A stretch of DNA of 64,000 nt from Alteriqipengyuania flavescens (GCF_030406725.1 NZ_CP129107.1:682001-746000); one strand, 5' to 3'; shown: positions 33,261 to 43,082, counted from the stretch's first letter. Notes: generated by a model from the letters alone, not told the origin. Numbers and translations are program-made.

Positions 33261-35603
33261 ATGGCGACCCGCGTAATGACCCGCAGTGCCCAGGCGGACT
33301 GGCGCGCCGCATTCCGCGCGTCGCTGCGCCGCGCCGGGCAGATGGCAGGGGCCGGCGCTCTGGTGCTGGCGATGCTGTTCCTCGGCCTCGCGCTCGCCAG
33401 CTATACGCAAACCGACCCCAGCGGATCGACCGCGGCATCGGGCGACGACGTGCGCAACTGGATGGGCGTCGCGGGCGCGTGGGCATCCGAACGCGCGCTG
33501 CTCCTGTTCGGCGTGCCGGCCGTCCTGCTGCTGCCGCTGCTCTATGCCTTTGCCCGCAAGCTGTGGCTCGATTCCGGTAACGAGGACACCGGCCCGGTTG
33601 CGGGCAAGTGGTGGCGCACCGTAGGCAAGCTGGTGGGCGGCATGGCGCTGCTCTCCACCGCGCTGTCGCTGGTGTTTACCGGCCCCGGCGGCACGCTGCC
33701 GGCTTCGATGGGCGGGCTGACCGGCTTGCTCGGCGCGGGCGCGGTGCGCGGGCTGGCAGGGCTTGCCGGGGATACCGCTTCGGGCTGGATCATCGGCCTT
33801 GCCGCATTGCTGACGCTGGCCGGCGGGGCCTTCGTTGCGGGCCGCGTGTTCGCGCTCGATTGGGCAAAACTTCTCACCCTGCCGCTGTTGCTGCGCCGCC
33901 CGCGCGCGATCCCCGGCGCCGCGCGCGACATCATCCCCGCCACCCGCGCCAAATTCGCCGAGCCCGGGCCGAGCGAGGACCCGCCCGTGGTCGCCGACGC
34001 ACCGCCGCGCCGGCCGCCGGAAATCACCGATCCCACCGCCCCGCCGCAGCGCGCGAAGGTGCGGAAAACGCAGCAGAAAGACCTGTTCGCCGACGTCCAG
34101 TTGCCGAGCCTGGACCTGCTCGCCGACCCCGCCGAGGATGCCGCGCCGAAGATCGACAAGCTGGCGCTGGAACGCAACGCCCGCCTGCTCGAAAACGTGC
34201 TCGACGATTTCAACGTGAAGGGCGAAATCACCGCCGTGCGCACCGGCCCGGTGGTCACGATGTACGAGCTGGAGCCTGCACCCGGCATAAAAGCCAGCCG
34301 CGTGATCGGCCTTGCCGAAGACATCGCCCGGAACATGAGTGCGGTGTCCGCCCGCGTCTCGCCCATTCCCGGCAAGACGGTGATGGGTATCGAACTGCCC
34401 AATGCGAAGCGCCAGATGGTCAGTTTCAAGGAACTGATCGCGTCGGAAGCCTTCGCCGGGCACAAGGGCGGCCTGCCGATCATCCTGGGCAAGGATATCG
34501 CCGGCGAGCCGATCGTCGCCGACCTTGCCGCCATGCCCCACCTGCTGGTGGCCGGCACCACCGGTTCGGGCAAGTCGGTCGGCCTCAACGCCATCCTGCT
34601 GAGCCTTCTGTACCGCTTCACCCCCGCCGAATTGCGCCTGATCCTGATCGATCCCAAGGTGCTGGAACTGAAGAGCTACGACGACATCCCCCACCTCCTC
34701 AGCCAGGTGGTGACGGAGCCGCAGAAGTCGGTCCGCGCGCTCAAATGGGCGGTCGAGGAAATGGAGCGGCGCTATCGCATGATGTCGAGCATCGGCGCGC
34801 GCAATCTCAACGGTTTCAACGAACGGGTGAAGGCCGCAATCGCCAAGGGCAAGCCGCTCGGCCGGCGGGTTCAGACCGGCTTCGATCCGGAGACCGGCGA
34901 GGAAATTTTCGAGGAGGAACAGCTCGACTACGAAGTCCTGCCTCAGATCGTGCTGATCGTGGACGAACTGGCCGATTTGATGGTCACCGTCGGCAAGGAT
35001 ATCGAGGTGCTGATTCAACGGCTTAGCCAGAAATCGCGCGCCGCCGGCATCCACCTGATCATGGCCACGCAGCGCCCGTCGGTGGACGTCATCACCGGGG
35101 TCATCAAGGCCAACCTCCCGACCCGGATCAGCTTCCACGTCACCAGCCGCATCGACAGCCGCACGATCCTGGGCGAACAGGGCGCGGAACAGCTGCTCGG
35201 CAAGGGCGACATGCTGTTCAAGCCGAACACCGATCCGATCAAGCGCGTGCACGGCCCGTTCGTGTCCGACGAGGAGGTCGAGGAGGTCGCCAACCACTGG
35301 CGCGGCCAGGGCAGCCCCGAATACATCGACAGCGTGACCGAGGAGCCGGAAGACGGCGGATTCGGTTTCGAGGACGATTTGACCGCAAGCGACGACCCGG
35401 CGGAAAGAAAATATCGCGCCGCCTGCCAGATCGTTTTCGAGAGCCAGAAGGCGTCCGCCAGCTGGATCCAGCGACAGATGAAGGTGGGCTACAACACCGC
35501 CGCGAAATGGGTCGAGCGGATGGAAGAGGAGGGGCTGGTCGGCCCCGCCAACCACGTCGGCAAGCGCGAAGTCTATCGCGACCGCGACGGCAACGTCCTG
35601 TAA
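33261..35603 (+). CDS. ftsK: DNA translocase FtsK
   Basis: Septum-located motor that pumps chromosome DNA and activates XerCD recombination at dif. 780 residues. Four transmembrane helices within residues about 30-200 are followed by a Pro/Arg-rich linker (about 220-290), the alpha/beta RecA-like motor with Walker A AGTTGSGKS at about 430 and Walker B LIVDELADLM at about 565 with ATQRPSVDVITGVIK downstream, and the C-terminal winged-helix gamma domain (ASWIQRQMKVGYNTAAKWVERMEEEGLV) that reads KOPS sequences. The linker is short compared with E. coli FtsK. ATG 33261 follows a purine-rich AGGACGAGG. Confidence 0.96.
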   Translation: MATRVMTRSAQADWRAAFRASLRRAGQMAGAGALVLAMLFLGLALASYTQTDPSGSTAASGDDVRNWMGVAGAWASERALLLFGVPAVLLLPLLYAFARKLWLDSGNEDTGPVAGKWWRTVGKLVGGMALLSTALSLVFTGPGGTLPASMGGLTGLLGAGAVRGLAGLAGDTASGWIIGLAALLTLAGGAFVAGRVFALDWAKLLTLPLLLRRPRAIPGAARDIIPATRAKFAEPGPSEDPPVVADAPPRRPPEITDPTAPPQRAKVRKTQQKDLFADVQLPSLDLLADPAEDAAPKIDKLALERNARLLENVLDDFNVKGEITAVRTGPVVTMYELEPAPGIKASRVIGLAEDIARNMSAVSARVSPIPGKTVMGIELPNAKRQMVSFKELIASEAFAGHKGGLPIILGKDIAGEPIVADLAAMPHLLVAGTTGSGKSVGLNAILLSLLYRFTPAELRLILIDPKVLELKSYDDIPHLLSQVVTEPQKSVRALKWAVEEMERRYRMMSSIGARNLNGFNERVKAAIAKGKPLGRRVQTGFDPETGEEIFEEEQLDYEVLPQIVLIVDELADLMVTVGKDIEVLIQRLSQKSRAAGIHLIMATQRPSVDVITGVIKANLPTRISFHVTSRIDSRTILGEQGAEQLLGKGDMLFKPNTDPIKRVHGPFVSDEEVEEVANHWRGQGSPEYIDSVTEEPEDGGFGFEDDLTASDDPAERKYRAACQIVFESQKASASWIQRQMKVGYNTAAKWVERMEEEGLVGPANHVGKREVYRDRDGNVL

Positions 35604-35846
35604 TACAGACGAGATTTCCCCGGCAGATTTCTGCGCTCGACGCCCCCCCTCGCAGCTCCGCCTCGCGCACGGACCAGGCGCACGAGCCCCGGCCAATCGT
35701 TAACGATCCCCCTCAACGGAGCCGGACAGCCCTGACCTGCCGCGGCCCTCTCACCGCCCGAGACCGCTAAAATACACTGGTTAGCGCTCGTGGTTGCCGG
35801 GCGTGGTTAGCAAATTCTTTACGCCGCGCTCCGTAGAAACCCCTGC

Positions 35847-36797
35847 ATGGAACGCAAGACAACCGTCCGCGCTCGCGTGAAAGGGGCTTTCGCGCTTTGC
35901 TCCCTCATTTTCGGCCTGGTGCTTCCACCGTCCGCCGCGGCCCAGGATGACGCGCGATGGCGCTTCGATCCCTACGGCCGGGTCGAAGTCGGCTACGTCA
36001 GCGCCGAGAGCGGCGACCGCGAGGAGCAGATCGTGGTCGATGGCGATGCGGCGACGCTGCGCCTGCAGGCAGGCATCGAGCTCGAAAGCGACACCACCAC
36101 CTTCCAGCTCGAGGCCGACCGGATCTACGTCGACCGGCTGGGCGAGGGTCGCAGCAGCTACCAGCGCGACCGCTTCACCGCCACGCTGGACCAGGAACTG
36201 GACAGCGACTGGGAAATCCGGCTGCAGGCCTGCCGCTACGACGATTTCATCACCGCCGAAGCGAACGACACGGACGAAACGTCCGGCCTCGTGCGGTTCA
36301 CTTACGAGCCCGAACGCGCCCACCGCTTCCGCCTGTCGGCAAGCTGGCGCGAGCGGGAATACGATCCTTCCCCGGAAGACGGACCTGACGCTTTCGCCAC
36401 CACCGGCCGTGGCCCCCGTGTCGATGCGGAATACCGCCACCGGCTGGGTCGCTATCACTACATCGCGGCAGACCTGCGCGCCGAGAGCATCGGGTCGGAC
36501 GATGCGTTCCGCCGCTATTCGCGCCAGTCCGCCGCGGTCAGCTACACCCGCCCGCTCAACCGCGACCTGCGGGTGCGGCCGGGGGTGGAAGCGATGCACA
36601 CCCGTTTCGGCGGCCGCACCGGCGATGATGGCGAGGTCCGCAGCGATTTCCGCATCGCCCCCGAAGTCGAGCTGCTGTGGTGGCCCGGCCAGTGGCGCAT
36701 CGAGGCCGAGGCCAAGGCTATCTTCATCGATTCCAACGACGAACGCCGTGACCGCGCAGGCTACCGCCTGACCATTGCCGCGGGATATGTTTTCTAA
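35847..36797 (+). CDS. Predicted outer-membrane beta-barrel protein
   Basis: 316 residues with a signal peptide (basic MERKTTVRARVKGAF, hydrophobic LCSLIFGLVLPPS, cleavage after AAAQ). The mature part alternates polar and hydrophobic/aromatic residues in strands (WRFDPYGRVEVGYVS, FRLSASWRERE, YHYIAADLRAESI, YRLTIAAGYVF) and ends in Phe, as outer-membrane barrels do for BAM recognition. Length fits 12-14 strands. No family could be named. Its last codons overlap the ATG of the 7TM gene by 11 bp, so it forms the first gene of a translationally coupled operon with the 7TM and ATP-grasp genes. A porin or export channel role is inferred from this context. Confidence 0.72.
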   Translation: MERKTTVRARVKGAFALCSLIFGLVLPPSAAAQDDARWRFDPYGRVEVGYVSAESGDREEQIVVDGDAATLRLQAGIELESDTTTFQLEADRIYVDRLGEGRSSYQRDRFTATLDQELDSDWEIRLQACRYDDFITAEANDTDETSGLVRFTYEPERAHRFRLSASWREREYDPSPEDGPDAFATTGRGPRVDAEYRHRLGRYHYIAADLRAESIGSDDAFRRYSRQSAAVSYTRPLNRDLRVRPGVEAMHTRFGGRTGDDGEVRSDFRIAPEVELLWWPGQWRIEAEAKAIFIDSNDERRDRAGYRLTIAAGYVF

Positions 36798-37905
36798 GCA
36801 AGCCCAACTCTTTAAGCGCATTATTGCGCGGGCGACGCCCCAAGTCCGCCGGCCGTTCTACATCGGCTGTGCGGTCGGGGCCGTCTTGCTCGTGCTCACC
36901 GTACTCGGTTTCTGGAATACCTCCCGCTGGACGGACATGCCGTCCGCGCTCGGCGGGATCGCCGTTTCGCAGGCCGTCTGGGGCCTGAAGCCTTCCAACC
37001 TGCTGATGGTCCTGCCGGTCGGCGCCTTCCTGGTGGTGCTGGCCCGCAGCTTCGTGGGCGTGAAGGCGTTCGGCCTGTTCACCCCGATGCTGATCGCCCT
37101 CGCCTTCCTGCAGATCGGCCCCGTCTTCGGCCCCGTGGTGCTCGGCACCTCGGTGCTCGCCGGGATGATGATGGCCCCCGCCCTGCTCAAATTGCGAATG
37201 ACCCGCGTCGGTTTCCTCGGCGTGCTGATTTCGCTCGTGGTGCTCATTCTCGTCGCGTTGCAGACCATCCTCGACCGGAACCTGCAGGTCGACGCATTCC
37301 CCGTCGTCGTCTGCGCGCTGGTGGTCGAACGCTGGCGCAAGACGTGGGAGAAGGACGGCTGGTGGCCTTCCGTCTGGCACGCCGGCAGCACGTTCCTCGT
37401 CTCGCTGATCATCACCTATGTGATGGTTTCGCCCGTGGCCCTCGCGGTCATCAATTTCTCACCGCTGCTCATGCCCGCCTTCATGGCGGTCGCGATCGCA
37501 GTCCTCGGCCGATACCGCGGCCTGAGGCTGTCCGAACTTATCCGCTTCGCACCTATCTGGCTGGAAGGAAGACGCAATGCCAACGCCAATCCGCTCGCTT
37601 CGGGACAGGATTCTGGGACGGAAAACACCGGGCTCGACCCGGGTGGAGCACAGCCGCCCGGCGACATCGCAGACCTCCTCGTCAATAACGGCGTCGGCGC
37701 TCCTGAAGCGACCGTCGCCGAAAGTGCGTCAACCGGACCAGATTCTGGGGATCAACCTGCGAAACGCGATCATCGCGAAATACAACGGCCGGCAAGCGAT
37801 CGAGCGGGCCCGCGACAAGGTCGCCGCGAAAGTGGCCCTGGTCGAACGCGGCATCGCCACCACCGGTACGATAGCCGTTATCTCCAGCTATGGGGAACTC
37901 GGTAA
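36787..37905 (+). CDS. 7TM protein related to inactive-transglutaminase membrane proteins
   Basis: Integral membrane protein. About seven hydrophobic helices span residues 27-250 (for example VGAVLLVLTVLGFW, LLMVLPVGAFLVVLA, VLISLVVLILVALQ, STFLVSLIITYVMV), with the cytoplasmic or periplasmic signature FGLFTPMLIALAF and ERWRKTWE. This matches the C-terminal 7TM module known from proteins that also carry an inactive transglutaminase domain and lie beside RimK-like ligases; here the transglutaminase part is absent. ATG 36787 lies inside the end of the barrel gene. The frame is open until 37905, but the last 110 residues overlap the ATP-grasp gene; from about 37740 they look like out-of-frame sequence, so the functional protein may end soon after LSELIRFAPIWLEGR. 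Confidence 0.72.
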   Translation: MFSKQAQLFKRIIARATPQVRRPFYIGCAVGAVLLVLTVLGFWNTSRWTDMPSALGGIAVSQAVWGLKPSNLLMVLPVGAFLVVLARSFVGVKAFGLFTPMLIALAFLQIGPVFGPVVLGTSVLAGMMMAPALLKLRMTRVGFLGVLISLVVLILVALQTILDRNLQVDAFPVVVCALVVERWRKTWEKDGWWPSVWHAGSTFLVSLIITYVMVSPVALAVINFSPLLMPAFMAVAIAVLGRYRGLRLSELIRFAPIWLEGRRNANANPLASGQDSGTENTGLDPGGAQPPGDIADLLVNNGVGAPEATVAESASTGPDSGDQPAKRDHREIQRPASDRAGPRQGRRESGPGRTRHRHHRYDSRYLQLWGTR

Positions 37906-38590
37906 TTTCGACCCCGAGAAGGTCCTGCCGCCGGCCTGGGCGATCAAGCCCGCACGCGGATCGCAGGGCGACGGCATCCTGCTGGCCGTGGGCAAGAAGG
38001 GGCGCAACTGGCTGAAGGGTTCGGGCAAGGAAATGACCCCGGCGGACGTCTACAACCATGTCCAGAAAGTGGTCGACGGGCAGTTTTCCGGCGACAGCGA
38101 GCCGCAGGATGCGGCGCTGATCGAGCCGCTGATCATCGCCGACCCGACCATCGCCGCGCTGGTCGACGACGGGCTGCCGGACATGCGGGTAATCTGTCTG
38201 AAGAACGAACCGATCATGGCGATGATGCGGTTTCCCACCAACGAATCCGACGGCAAGGCCAACCTGCACCAGGGCGGGATCGGCGCGGGCGTTGCGCTGG
38301 ACACGGGGATTATCTTTCGCGCCAAGCAGGGCACGAAGGTGCTGACCCACCATCCCGACACCGGCGCCAATCTGATCGGTTTCCAGGTGCCGCACTGGGA
38401 CAAGGTGCTCGACATCGCCGGCCGTTCCGGCCCCGCCATCGGGCTGGGGTACTGCGGTGTCGACATCGTCCACGACAAGAACCACGGGCCAATGGTGATC
38501 GAGGTAAATGCCCACCCCGGCATCGAAATCCAGAACACCACTCTGCAGGGCCTGCGCGGGGCGATGGCGCTGCTGGGCGAATTCGATTGA
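37577..38590 (+). CDS. RimK-like ATP-grasp ligase (alpha-L-glutamate ligase-related)
   Basis: 337-residue ATP-grasp enzyme expected to join an amino acid (often glutamate) to an acceptor. ATP-grasp features are WAIKPARGSQGDGILLAV (glycine-rich ATP loop), an EPLIIAD strand, DMRVICLKNEPIMAMMR, and the metal-binding CGVDIVHDKNHGPMVIEVNAHPGIEIQ with the conserved D-x-x and E-x-N. ATG 37577 is supported by GGAAGGAAGA seven bases upstream. The first 55 residues hold an extra 44-residue segment between two copies of ILG-containing sequence (RILGRK and QILGIN); the conserved domain begins at ILGINLRNAIIAKYN. Operon with the 7TM protein and beta-barrel suggests envelope-associated modification. Confidence 0.85.
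   Translation: MPTPIRSLRDRILGRKTPGSTRVEHSRPATSQTSSSITASALLKRPSPKVRQPDQILGINLRNAIIAKYNGRQAIERARDKVAAKVALVERGIATTGTIAVISSYGELGNFDPEKVLPPAWAIKPARGSQGDGILLAVGKKGRNWLKGSGKEMTPADVYNHVQKVVDGQFSGDSEPQDAALIEPLIIADPTIAALVDDGLPDMRVICLKNEPIMAMMRFPTNESDGKANLHQGGIGAGVALDTGIIFRAKQGTKVLTHHPDTGANLIGFQVPHWDKVLDIAGRSGPAIGLGYCGVDIVHDKNHGPMVIEVNAHPGIEIQNTTLQGLRGAMALLGEFD
37609..37749 (+). repeat. Nine-base direct repeats bounding an extra segment in the ligase gene
   Basis: GATTCTGGG occurs at 37609-37617 and again at 37741-37749, exactly 132 bp (44 codons) apart, with further partial similarity just upstream of each copy. In the ligase frame both copies encode ILG. Removal of one copy and the segment between would bring the start region directly onto the conserved ILGINLRN, which is what related proteins look like. 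Confidence 0.5.
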
Positions 38591-38654
38591 GGTTGCGGGC
38601 AACTGGTTTCAACCGTAACGGCCTCTCCAATCGAAATCGCCGTTGGAGAGCGCC

Positions 38655-39766
<1,112 letters not shown>

Positions 39767-39770
<4 letters not shown>

Positions 39771-40168
39771 TCCTCGGGAAAGAACGGCGCGGCGACTTCG
39801 GGCCTGATCCGGACCAGCCGCCCGCTTTCCTTCTCGATCATCGCCCAGGTGCTGCGCACGTCGACCAGCACCTTGCCCGCCGCATCGCGAAAGGTGACGG
39901 CGCGGTCGAACCGTGCGCCGCGCGGCGGGTCGGGGATCCAGGTCGTCGCCTCCACCGTCTCGCCCAGACCCACATTGCCGCGATAGTCGATTTCGTGCCG
40001 CGTCACGAACCAGACGTAATCGTCGCGGAATTCGGGTGCGGCCACGGCGAACCAGTGTTCGGTCGCGATGTCCTGCACCCATTGCAGCCAGACCGCGTTG
40101 TTGACGTGGCCGTTGACGTCGATGTGCCCTGCCTGCGCGGTGAAGCTGCGCGTGTGGCTGTTGCTCAC
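39767..40168 (-). CDS. Acyl-CoA thioesterase, 4HBT hot-dog family
   Basis: 133-residue single hot-dog domain protein, probably hydrolysing acyl-CoA thioesters. The sequence HIDVNGHVNNAVWLQWVQDIATEHW carries the family's Asp/His catalytic region (D-x-x-G-H-x-N-N), followed by the central strands VTRHEIDYRGNVGLGETVEATTW. The start is GTG 40168, which overlaps the TGA of the upstream DUF2939-like gene by 4 bp. Substrate unknown; YbgC/FadM-like proteins act on short or long acyl chains. Confidence 0.88.
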
Positions 40169-40671
40169 GGAACGTCGATCCCGGACAGCTTCCAGCCCAG
40201 ACCGTCACGGTGGAAGATCAGCGTGGCAAGCGCCGCGCCCTCCCCATTCACGCGCGAGACGGTAAAGGTGTTGAAGCCCCGGTCGATATCGAAATTCTCG
40301 ACGTTCTGCTGCTGCATGGCCACTGCGCCCAGCGCGCCGGCGATGTTGCGCAGCAGCGGGTCGCGCGGCTCGTCCGCCATGGCGGCAGCGATCCCGTCAG
40401 CCGTGATCAGCTGGTCCACCGCCCGGTCCACCGCGACGCGCCCGGCGACGCCCGCGATCGGGTTGCCGGCGGCTTCCTTTTCAACCATCTCGCCCAGCTC
40501 GTTCTTCAGCGAGGCGCGGAAGGCGGGCAGGTCGATAGACCGCGACAGTTTGGCCGCATCGCGATCCTGCGCCGCGTCGCGCAGGTTCTTCAGCGCCATT
40601 ACGGGGCTTTCCCACCACCAGGCGCCGACGACGACCACCAGGATGAACAGAACGAGCAGCAATTTGCGCAT
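40165..40671 (-). CDS. DUF2939-like membrane-anchored protein
   Basis: 168 residues: an N-terminal hydrophobic helix (KLLLVLFILVVVVGAWWW) followed by a periplasmic or membrane-facing domain with the pattern SPVMALKNLRDAAQDRDAAKLSRSIDLPAFRASLKNEL, typical of the uncharacterised DUF2939 family. No catalytic motif is apparent. ATG 40671 gives the best start; an ATG at 40686 is also in frame. It is followed by the thioesterase through a GTGA overlap and is preceded by the oligopeptidase B gene, which ends 45 bp upstream on the same strand. Function unknown. Confidence 0.78.
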   Translation of the reverse strand: MRKLLLVLFILVVVVGAWWWESPVMALKNLRDAAQDRDAAKLSRSIDLPAFRASLKNELGEMVEKEAAGNPIAGVAGRVAVDRAVDQLITADGIAAAMADEPRDPLLRNIAGALGAVAMQQQNVENFDIDRGFNTFTVSRVNGEGAALATLIFHRDGLGWKLSGIDVP

Positions 40672-40716
40672 GTCAGAGGCCCCCAATTCGTCGCAGCGTC
40701 ATGCCGGGCAAACCTT

Positions 40717-42876
40717 TCAATCTTCCAAACCGAGCTGCCACAGGATGAAGGCGAATTCCTCCGCCGTTTCGTAGAGGCTCTGGAAGCGGCCCGACTTGCC
40801 GCCGTGGCCGGCGCCCATGTTGGTCTTCAGCAGCAGTTCGTTGCCGTCCGTCTTCGTCGCGCGAAGGCGAGCGACCCACTTGGCCGGCTCCCAATAGGTA
40901 ACGCGTGGATCGTTCAGCCCGGCGGTGACCAGCATCGGCGCATAATCCTGCGCGGTCACGTTGTCGTAGGGGCTGTAGCTGCGGATATAGTCGAACGCCG
41001 CCTTGTCGGTGATCGGGTTGCCCCATTCGGGCCACTCGCCCGGCGTCAGCGGCAGCTCCTCGTTCAGCATGGTGTTGAGAACGTCGACGAAAGGCACATG
41101 CGCCACCACCGCGCCCCACAGGTCGGGATCGGTGTTGGCGACCACGCCCATCAGCTCGCCCCCGGCGCTGCCGCCGGAAATGCTGATTTTGCCCGCTTCG
41201 GTATAGCCGCGGTCCGCAAGGCCGCGGGCCACGTCGACGAAGTCGGTAAACGTGTTTACTCGCTCCATCAGCTTGCCCTGCAGGTACCAGTTCCGGCCCA
41301 GGTCGTCCCCCCCGCGGATATGGGCGATGGCGTAAACGAAGCCGCGATCGACAAGGCTGAGGCGCGAGGTCGAAAAGCCCGGCGGCACGGCATAGCCGTA
41401 TGCGCCGTACGCATAGAGGTGGAGGGGGCCGGGACCTTCGGGCCGGTCCTTGCGATAGACCAGGCTGACCGGAACCATCGTGCCGTCGCGCGCCTCGATC
41501 TCCAGCCGCTCGGTCACGTAGAGCTCGCGGTCGTAGCCGCTCGGGATCTCCTGCACCTTCAGCGTTTCGAGCCGCCCGTCGGTGAGGTGGTAATCGAACA
41601 CCGTGCCGGGCGTGACCATGCTCTGGTACGACAGGCGCAGCACGTCCTGGTCCCATTCGGGATTGTTCGACAGCCCGGCGGTGTAGCTCGCTTCGGGAAA
41701 GGCGATGGGCAGCGCTTCGCCGGGATTTTCGTACCGGCGGATCTGCACCTGGTCGAGCCCGCCGAGGCGGCCTTCGGTGACCATGAAGCCTTCGAACAGG
41801 TCGACATCGGTGAGGTAGAATTCGTCCGATCCTGCCAGCACTTCGGTCCATTCGCCCGGTGCGTCGATGCTCGCGCTGGCGAGGCGGAAGTTCACATGCG
41901 TATCGTTGGTGTGGATGTAGAGCGTGTCGCCCTTCATATCGACGGAGTATTCGGTGCCCTTCTGCCGCGGGCGGACCAGCACCTGCTCGCCCGTGGGATC
42001 GGCGGCGGAAACGAAGCGGACCTCGCTCGTCTCGTTGTCGCCGGTGCCGATCACCAGCCATTCGCGGTTGCTGGACAGCCCCGCGCCGACGCGAAAGCCC
42101 TCGTCTTCCTCGCGGTAAAGCTCGACATCCTGTTCCACCGGCGTGCCGATGCGGTGGAGCCGCGCGTTGTCGACGCGCCAGTTGGCGTTGGCCTTGCCAT
42201 AAACGAGCGCCGTGTCGTTCGCGACCCAGGTCAGGCCAGACAGGGTTTCCGGGATCACGTCGTCCAGCAATTCGCCGGTGCGCAGGTCCTTGATCCGCGC
42301 GGTGAAGCGTTCGGAACCGTTGTCGTCGAAACTATAGGCGAGGAAATTGCCGTCCTCGCTGACGGAGGTGGACCCGAGGCGGAAATATTCCTTCCCTTCG
42401 GCAAGGGCGTTTTCGTCGAGGATCAGGACGTCGGCGCTGCCGTCATCCGCCGCGCCGACCGGGCGGCGCCAGTGCTTGCGGTATTCTGCGCCTTCCTCGA
42501 ACGTGGACCAGTAAAGCCAGTCGCCGTCCTTCTGGGGCACGGAGCTGTCGTCTTCCTTGATGCGCGCCCGCATCTCCTCGAACAGTTCCTCGACCAGCGC
42601 CTCGCGCGGGGCCATCCGCGCTTCGAACCAGGCGTTTTCCGCCTTCACGTATTCCAGCACCTCGGCATCGTCGATCTCGGGATAGGACTTGTCGTACAGC
42701 CAGTCGTACGGGTCCTCGATCGTCACGCCGTGGCGGGTGAAGCTGTGCGCGCGCTGCTCCGCAACGGGAGGCGCGGTGGGGGCGGTGGTCTGTTCGTCCA
42801 TGGATGTCTCTTGCGCCAGGGCCGGCATGGCGGCGCAGGCGAGTATTGCGAAAAGGGCGGGAAAGGCGATGCGCAT
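40717..42876 (-). CDS. Oligopeptidase B-type S9 serine peptidase, exported
   Basis: 719-residue prolyl oligopeptidase-family enzyme that cuts small peptides, in the PtrB subgroup after basic residues. It starts with a signal peptide (MRIAFPALFAILACAAMPAL, then AQ), so it acts in the periplasm. A seven-bladed propeller occupies about residues 75-430 and the alpha/beta hydrolase domain follows. The nucleophile is Ser in GGSAGGE at about residue 568, the acid lies in GLNDPRVTYWEPAKW, and the base is His in MGAGHGGKSGR at about 688. YAYGAYGYAVPPGFS is characteristic of oligopeptidase B. It is divergent from the aminopeptidase P gene. Confidence 0.93.
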   Translation of the reverse strand: MRIAFPALFAILACAAMPALAQETSMDEQTTAPTAPPVAEQRAHSFTRHGVTIEDPYDWLYDKSYPEIDDAEVLEYVKAENAWFEARMAPREALVEELFEEMRARIKEDDSSVPQKDGDWLYWSTFEEGAEYRKHWRRPVGAADDGSADVLILDENALAEGKEYFRLGSTSVSEDGNFLAYSFDDNGSERFTARIKDLRTGELLDDVIPETLSGLTWVANDTALVYGKANANWRVDNARLHRIGTPVEQDVELYREEDEGFRVGAGLSSNREWLVIGTGDNETSEVRFVSAADPTGEQVLVRPRQKGTEYSVDMKGDTLYIHTNDTHVNFRLASASIDAPGEWTEVLAGSDEFYLTDVDLFEGFMVTEGRLGGLDQVQIRRYENPGEALPIAFPEASYTAGLSNNPEWDQDVLRLSYQSMVTPGTVFDYHLTDGRLETLKVQEIPSGYDRELYVTERLEIEARDGTMVPVSLVYRKDRPEGPGPLHLYAYGAYGYAVPPGFSTSRLSLVDRGFVYAIAHIRGGDDLGRNWYLQGKLMERVNTFTDFVDVARGLADRGYTEAGKISISGGSAGGELMGVVANTDPDLWGAVVAHVPFVDVLNTMLNEELPLTPGEWPEWGNPITDKAAFDYIRSYSPYDNVTAQDYAPMLVTAGLNDPRVTYWEPAKWVARLRATKTDGNELLLKTNMGAGHGGKSGRFQSLYETAEEFAFILWQLGLED

Positions 42877-42938
42877 GGTGCGGCTCCGCAGGTGAGGATT
42901 GTGCGGCAGGCTCTATGGCAGGCGAGGGGTTGCTGCAA

Positions 42939-43082
42939 CCGTCCTTCGTCTGTTTGAAAGGCGATGCGCAAAGGGAGGCGTTTGCATCGCAATGTGCTAT
43001 GTTCCGGGTCCAGACTCCGCTTGCACCTGCAGCGGGGAGCGCCCACCTGCTTTGGTGAGAACCACAGACTCGAGACCCACGG
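42939..43082 (+). ncRNA. Candidate structured RNA, resembling 6S RNA
   Basis: The 216-base spacer before the aminopeptidase P gene contains strong RNA-like structure. A 10-bp stem with a 2-base bulge (GCGATGC..AAA / TTTGCATCGC) spans 42961-42990, a second hairpin CTCCGCT/AGCGGGG spans about 43014-43037, and an imperfect long-range stem can pair CCGT..CG..TCTGT (42939-42953) with ACAGA..CGAG..ACGG (43063-43082). The stretch ATGTTCCGGGTCCAGACTCC resembles the 5' half of the E. coli 6S RNA bubble (GUUCGCAAGCGGGCCAGUCC), and length (about 144 nt) suits an alphaproteobacterial 6S RNA. The evidence is by eye only, so it could also be a leader of the downstream gene. Confidence 0.35.
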
